Assembly: GCA_015654605.1 (NCBI GenBank)
Contig: JAATGO010000046.1
Span: forward strand, 1-6,458
DNA length: 6,458 bases
Direction: 5' to 3'
Source: Betaproteobacteria bacterium
GTDB taxonomy: Bacteria; Pseudomonadota; Gammaproteobacteria; Burkholderiales; Burkholderiaceae
In this document: positions 5,637 through 6,458 of the stretch, piece by piece
Numbering within the stretch: the stretch's first letter is position 1
How the letters are laid out: each line of letters begins with the position of its first letter
Position numbers and translations under genes: made by a program
The notes under the pieces: model-generated
Seen by the model: only the letters and a program-made list of their open reading frames with translations
Told to the model about the DNA's origin: nothing
Database searches by the model: none

Positions 5637-6458
5637 TTATTTGGTGCCCCAGCTATCTCTTAGGGTGACAGCACGATTGAATACCAGCTTTTCTGGTGTT
5701 GAATCAAGACGATCTGCCACAAAATAACCATGTCGTTCAAATTGAAAAAGTTCTCCCTGCTGTGCTGTTTCGAGCGTTGGCTCCAGATAGGCGGTAATGA
5801 CTTCTTTTGATTGAGGGTTGAGCTCCTGGATAAAATCTTTACCACCTGCATCTGGATGCGGATCGGTGAAGAGGCGGTCATACAAGCGTATCTCTGCAGT
5901 TAATGCATGTTTGGCGCTGACCCAATGCAAATTCCCTTTGACTTTATAAGCGGAGCTTCCTTCCGTGCCGCTTTTGCTGTCAGGAAAATAATTACAGTGT
6001 ACCGCAATGACTTCTCCCTTTTCGTTTTTGTCGCAGCCCGTACACTCAACGACATAACCATAGCGTAACCGGACACGATTGCCTGGGAAAAGGCGGAAAT
6101 AACCTTTGCTCGGGACTTCCATGAAGTCTTCACGTTCAATCCACAGAGTGTTGGTAATTGGGAAGTGGCGATGCTCGCTATCATGCTGTGGATGTGCAGG
6201 TGGGTAGATCGGTGCACTGCACATTACGCTTTCTGTTTCAGGGAAATTGTCGATAATCAGTTGTAAAGGATTCAGAACAGCGACGGCTCGCGGTGCTTTG
6301 GGATCAAGGTCATCGCGCAGTGCACCTTCGAGGATGCTGTAATCAATCCACGTATTATTTTTGGAGGCACCAGTACGATCACACATCAGGCGTATAGCTT
6401 CCGGCGTATAGCCCCGACGGCGCAGACCAACGATAGTGGGCATACGGGGATCATCCCA
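5637..6458 (-). CDS. glnS: Glutaminyl-tRNA synthetase, C-terminal half (partial, 5' end outside window)
   Basis: Class I aminoacyl-tRNA synthetase that charges tRNA-Gln with glutamine in the cytoplasm. The reading frame is open to the window edge, where it begins WDDPRMPTIVGLRRRGYTPEAIR, the stretch that follows the KMSKS loop in bacterial GlnRS. So the internal ATG at 6443 is not the true start. The visible 273 residues cover the region after the catalytic domain and the two anticodon-binding beta-barrels. Landmarks are RDDLDPKAPRAVAVLNPLQL, VRLRYGYVVECTGCDKNEKG, VKGNLHWVSAKHALTAEIRL, YDRLFTDPHPDAGGKDF and the terminal VFNRAVTLRDSWGTK. It ends at a TAA (5639-5637) with the expected C-terminus, so no truncation is seen. 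The CTGC pair and FPDSKSGTEG segment resemble Burkholderiales GlnRS from memory. The Rossmann domain with the HIGH motif lies outside. Confidence 0.97.
   Translation of the reverse strand, partial: WDDPRMPTIVGLRRRGYTPEAIRLMCDRTGASKNNTWIDYSILEGALRDDLDPKAPRAVAVLNPLQLIIDNFPETESVMCSAPIYPPAHPQHDSEHRHFPITNTLWIEREDFMEVPSKGYFRLFPGNRVRLRYGYVVECTGCDKNEKGEVIAVHCNYFPDSKSGTEGSSAYKVKGNLHWVSAKHALTAEIRLYDRLFTDPHPDAGGKDFIQELNPQSKEVITAYLEPTLETAQQGELFQFERHGYFVADRLDSTPEKLVFNRAVTLRDSWGTK

Noticed and set aside
5900..6217. A 105-codon minus-strand open frame inside glnS
   Set aside because: It is in another frame of a strongly recognisable glnS and has biased composition with no family resemblance, so it is an overlap artefact.

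Overview
The window looks like a stretch of a proteobacterial chromosome, most likely a betaproteobacterium of the order Burkholderiales. The main reason is the glnS fragment at the right edge, whose C-terminal half matches betaproteobacterial GlnRS as I remember it. The DUF1993 gene behind glnS and the GntR/amidase/ABC-importer gene set also fit. Base composition is moderate and AT-leaning by eye, so a high-GC Burkholderia-type genome is unlikely. The species cannot be named from the sequence.

Left part (1-3945, all + strand): a likely catabolic or scavenging cluster. It starts with the inner-membrane permease of a SsuC/TauC-type ABC importer (8-769). The gene for its periplasmic binding protein (751-1734) overlaps it by 19 bp, so the two are almost certainly co-transcribed; the ATPase is not in the window and probably lies just upstream. 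A 189-bp intergenic region follows. It holds a hairpin and a perfect 19-bp tandem repeat that ends at the base before the ATG of an amidase-signature hydrolase (1924-3216) resembling malonamidase E2. A GntR/FCD regulator (3271-3945) comes next. Two short palindromes lie between the amidase and the regulator. The simplest model is import of a small carboxylated or amide-containing compound, hydrolysis of its amide in the cytoplasm, and control by the GntR protein. The substrate is unknown.

Middle (3946-5086): a 217-bp spacer with a candidate promoter, then a complete crotonase-type enoyl-CoA hydratase (4166-4954) with both catalytic glutamates. It may be a separate + strand unit. The 132 bp after it contain several nested inverted repeats at a convergent gene junction.

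Right part (5087-6458, - strand): the C-terminal half of glutaminyl-tRNA synthetase (glnS, running off the window edge) followed 40 bp downstream by a DUF1993-family protein. This is ordinary core-genome material and converges on the accessory-looking cluster. I found no mobile elements, CRISPR arrays or RNA genes. The least explained signals are the tandem repeat and hairpin in front of the amidase.
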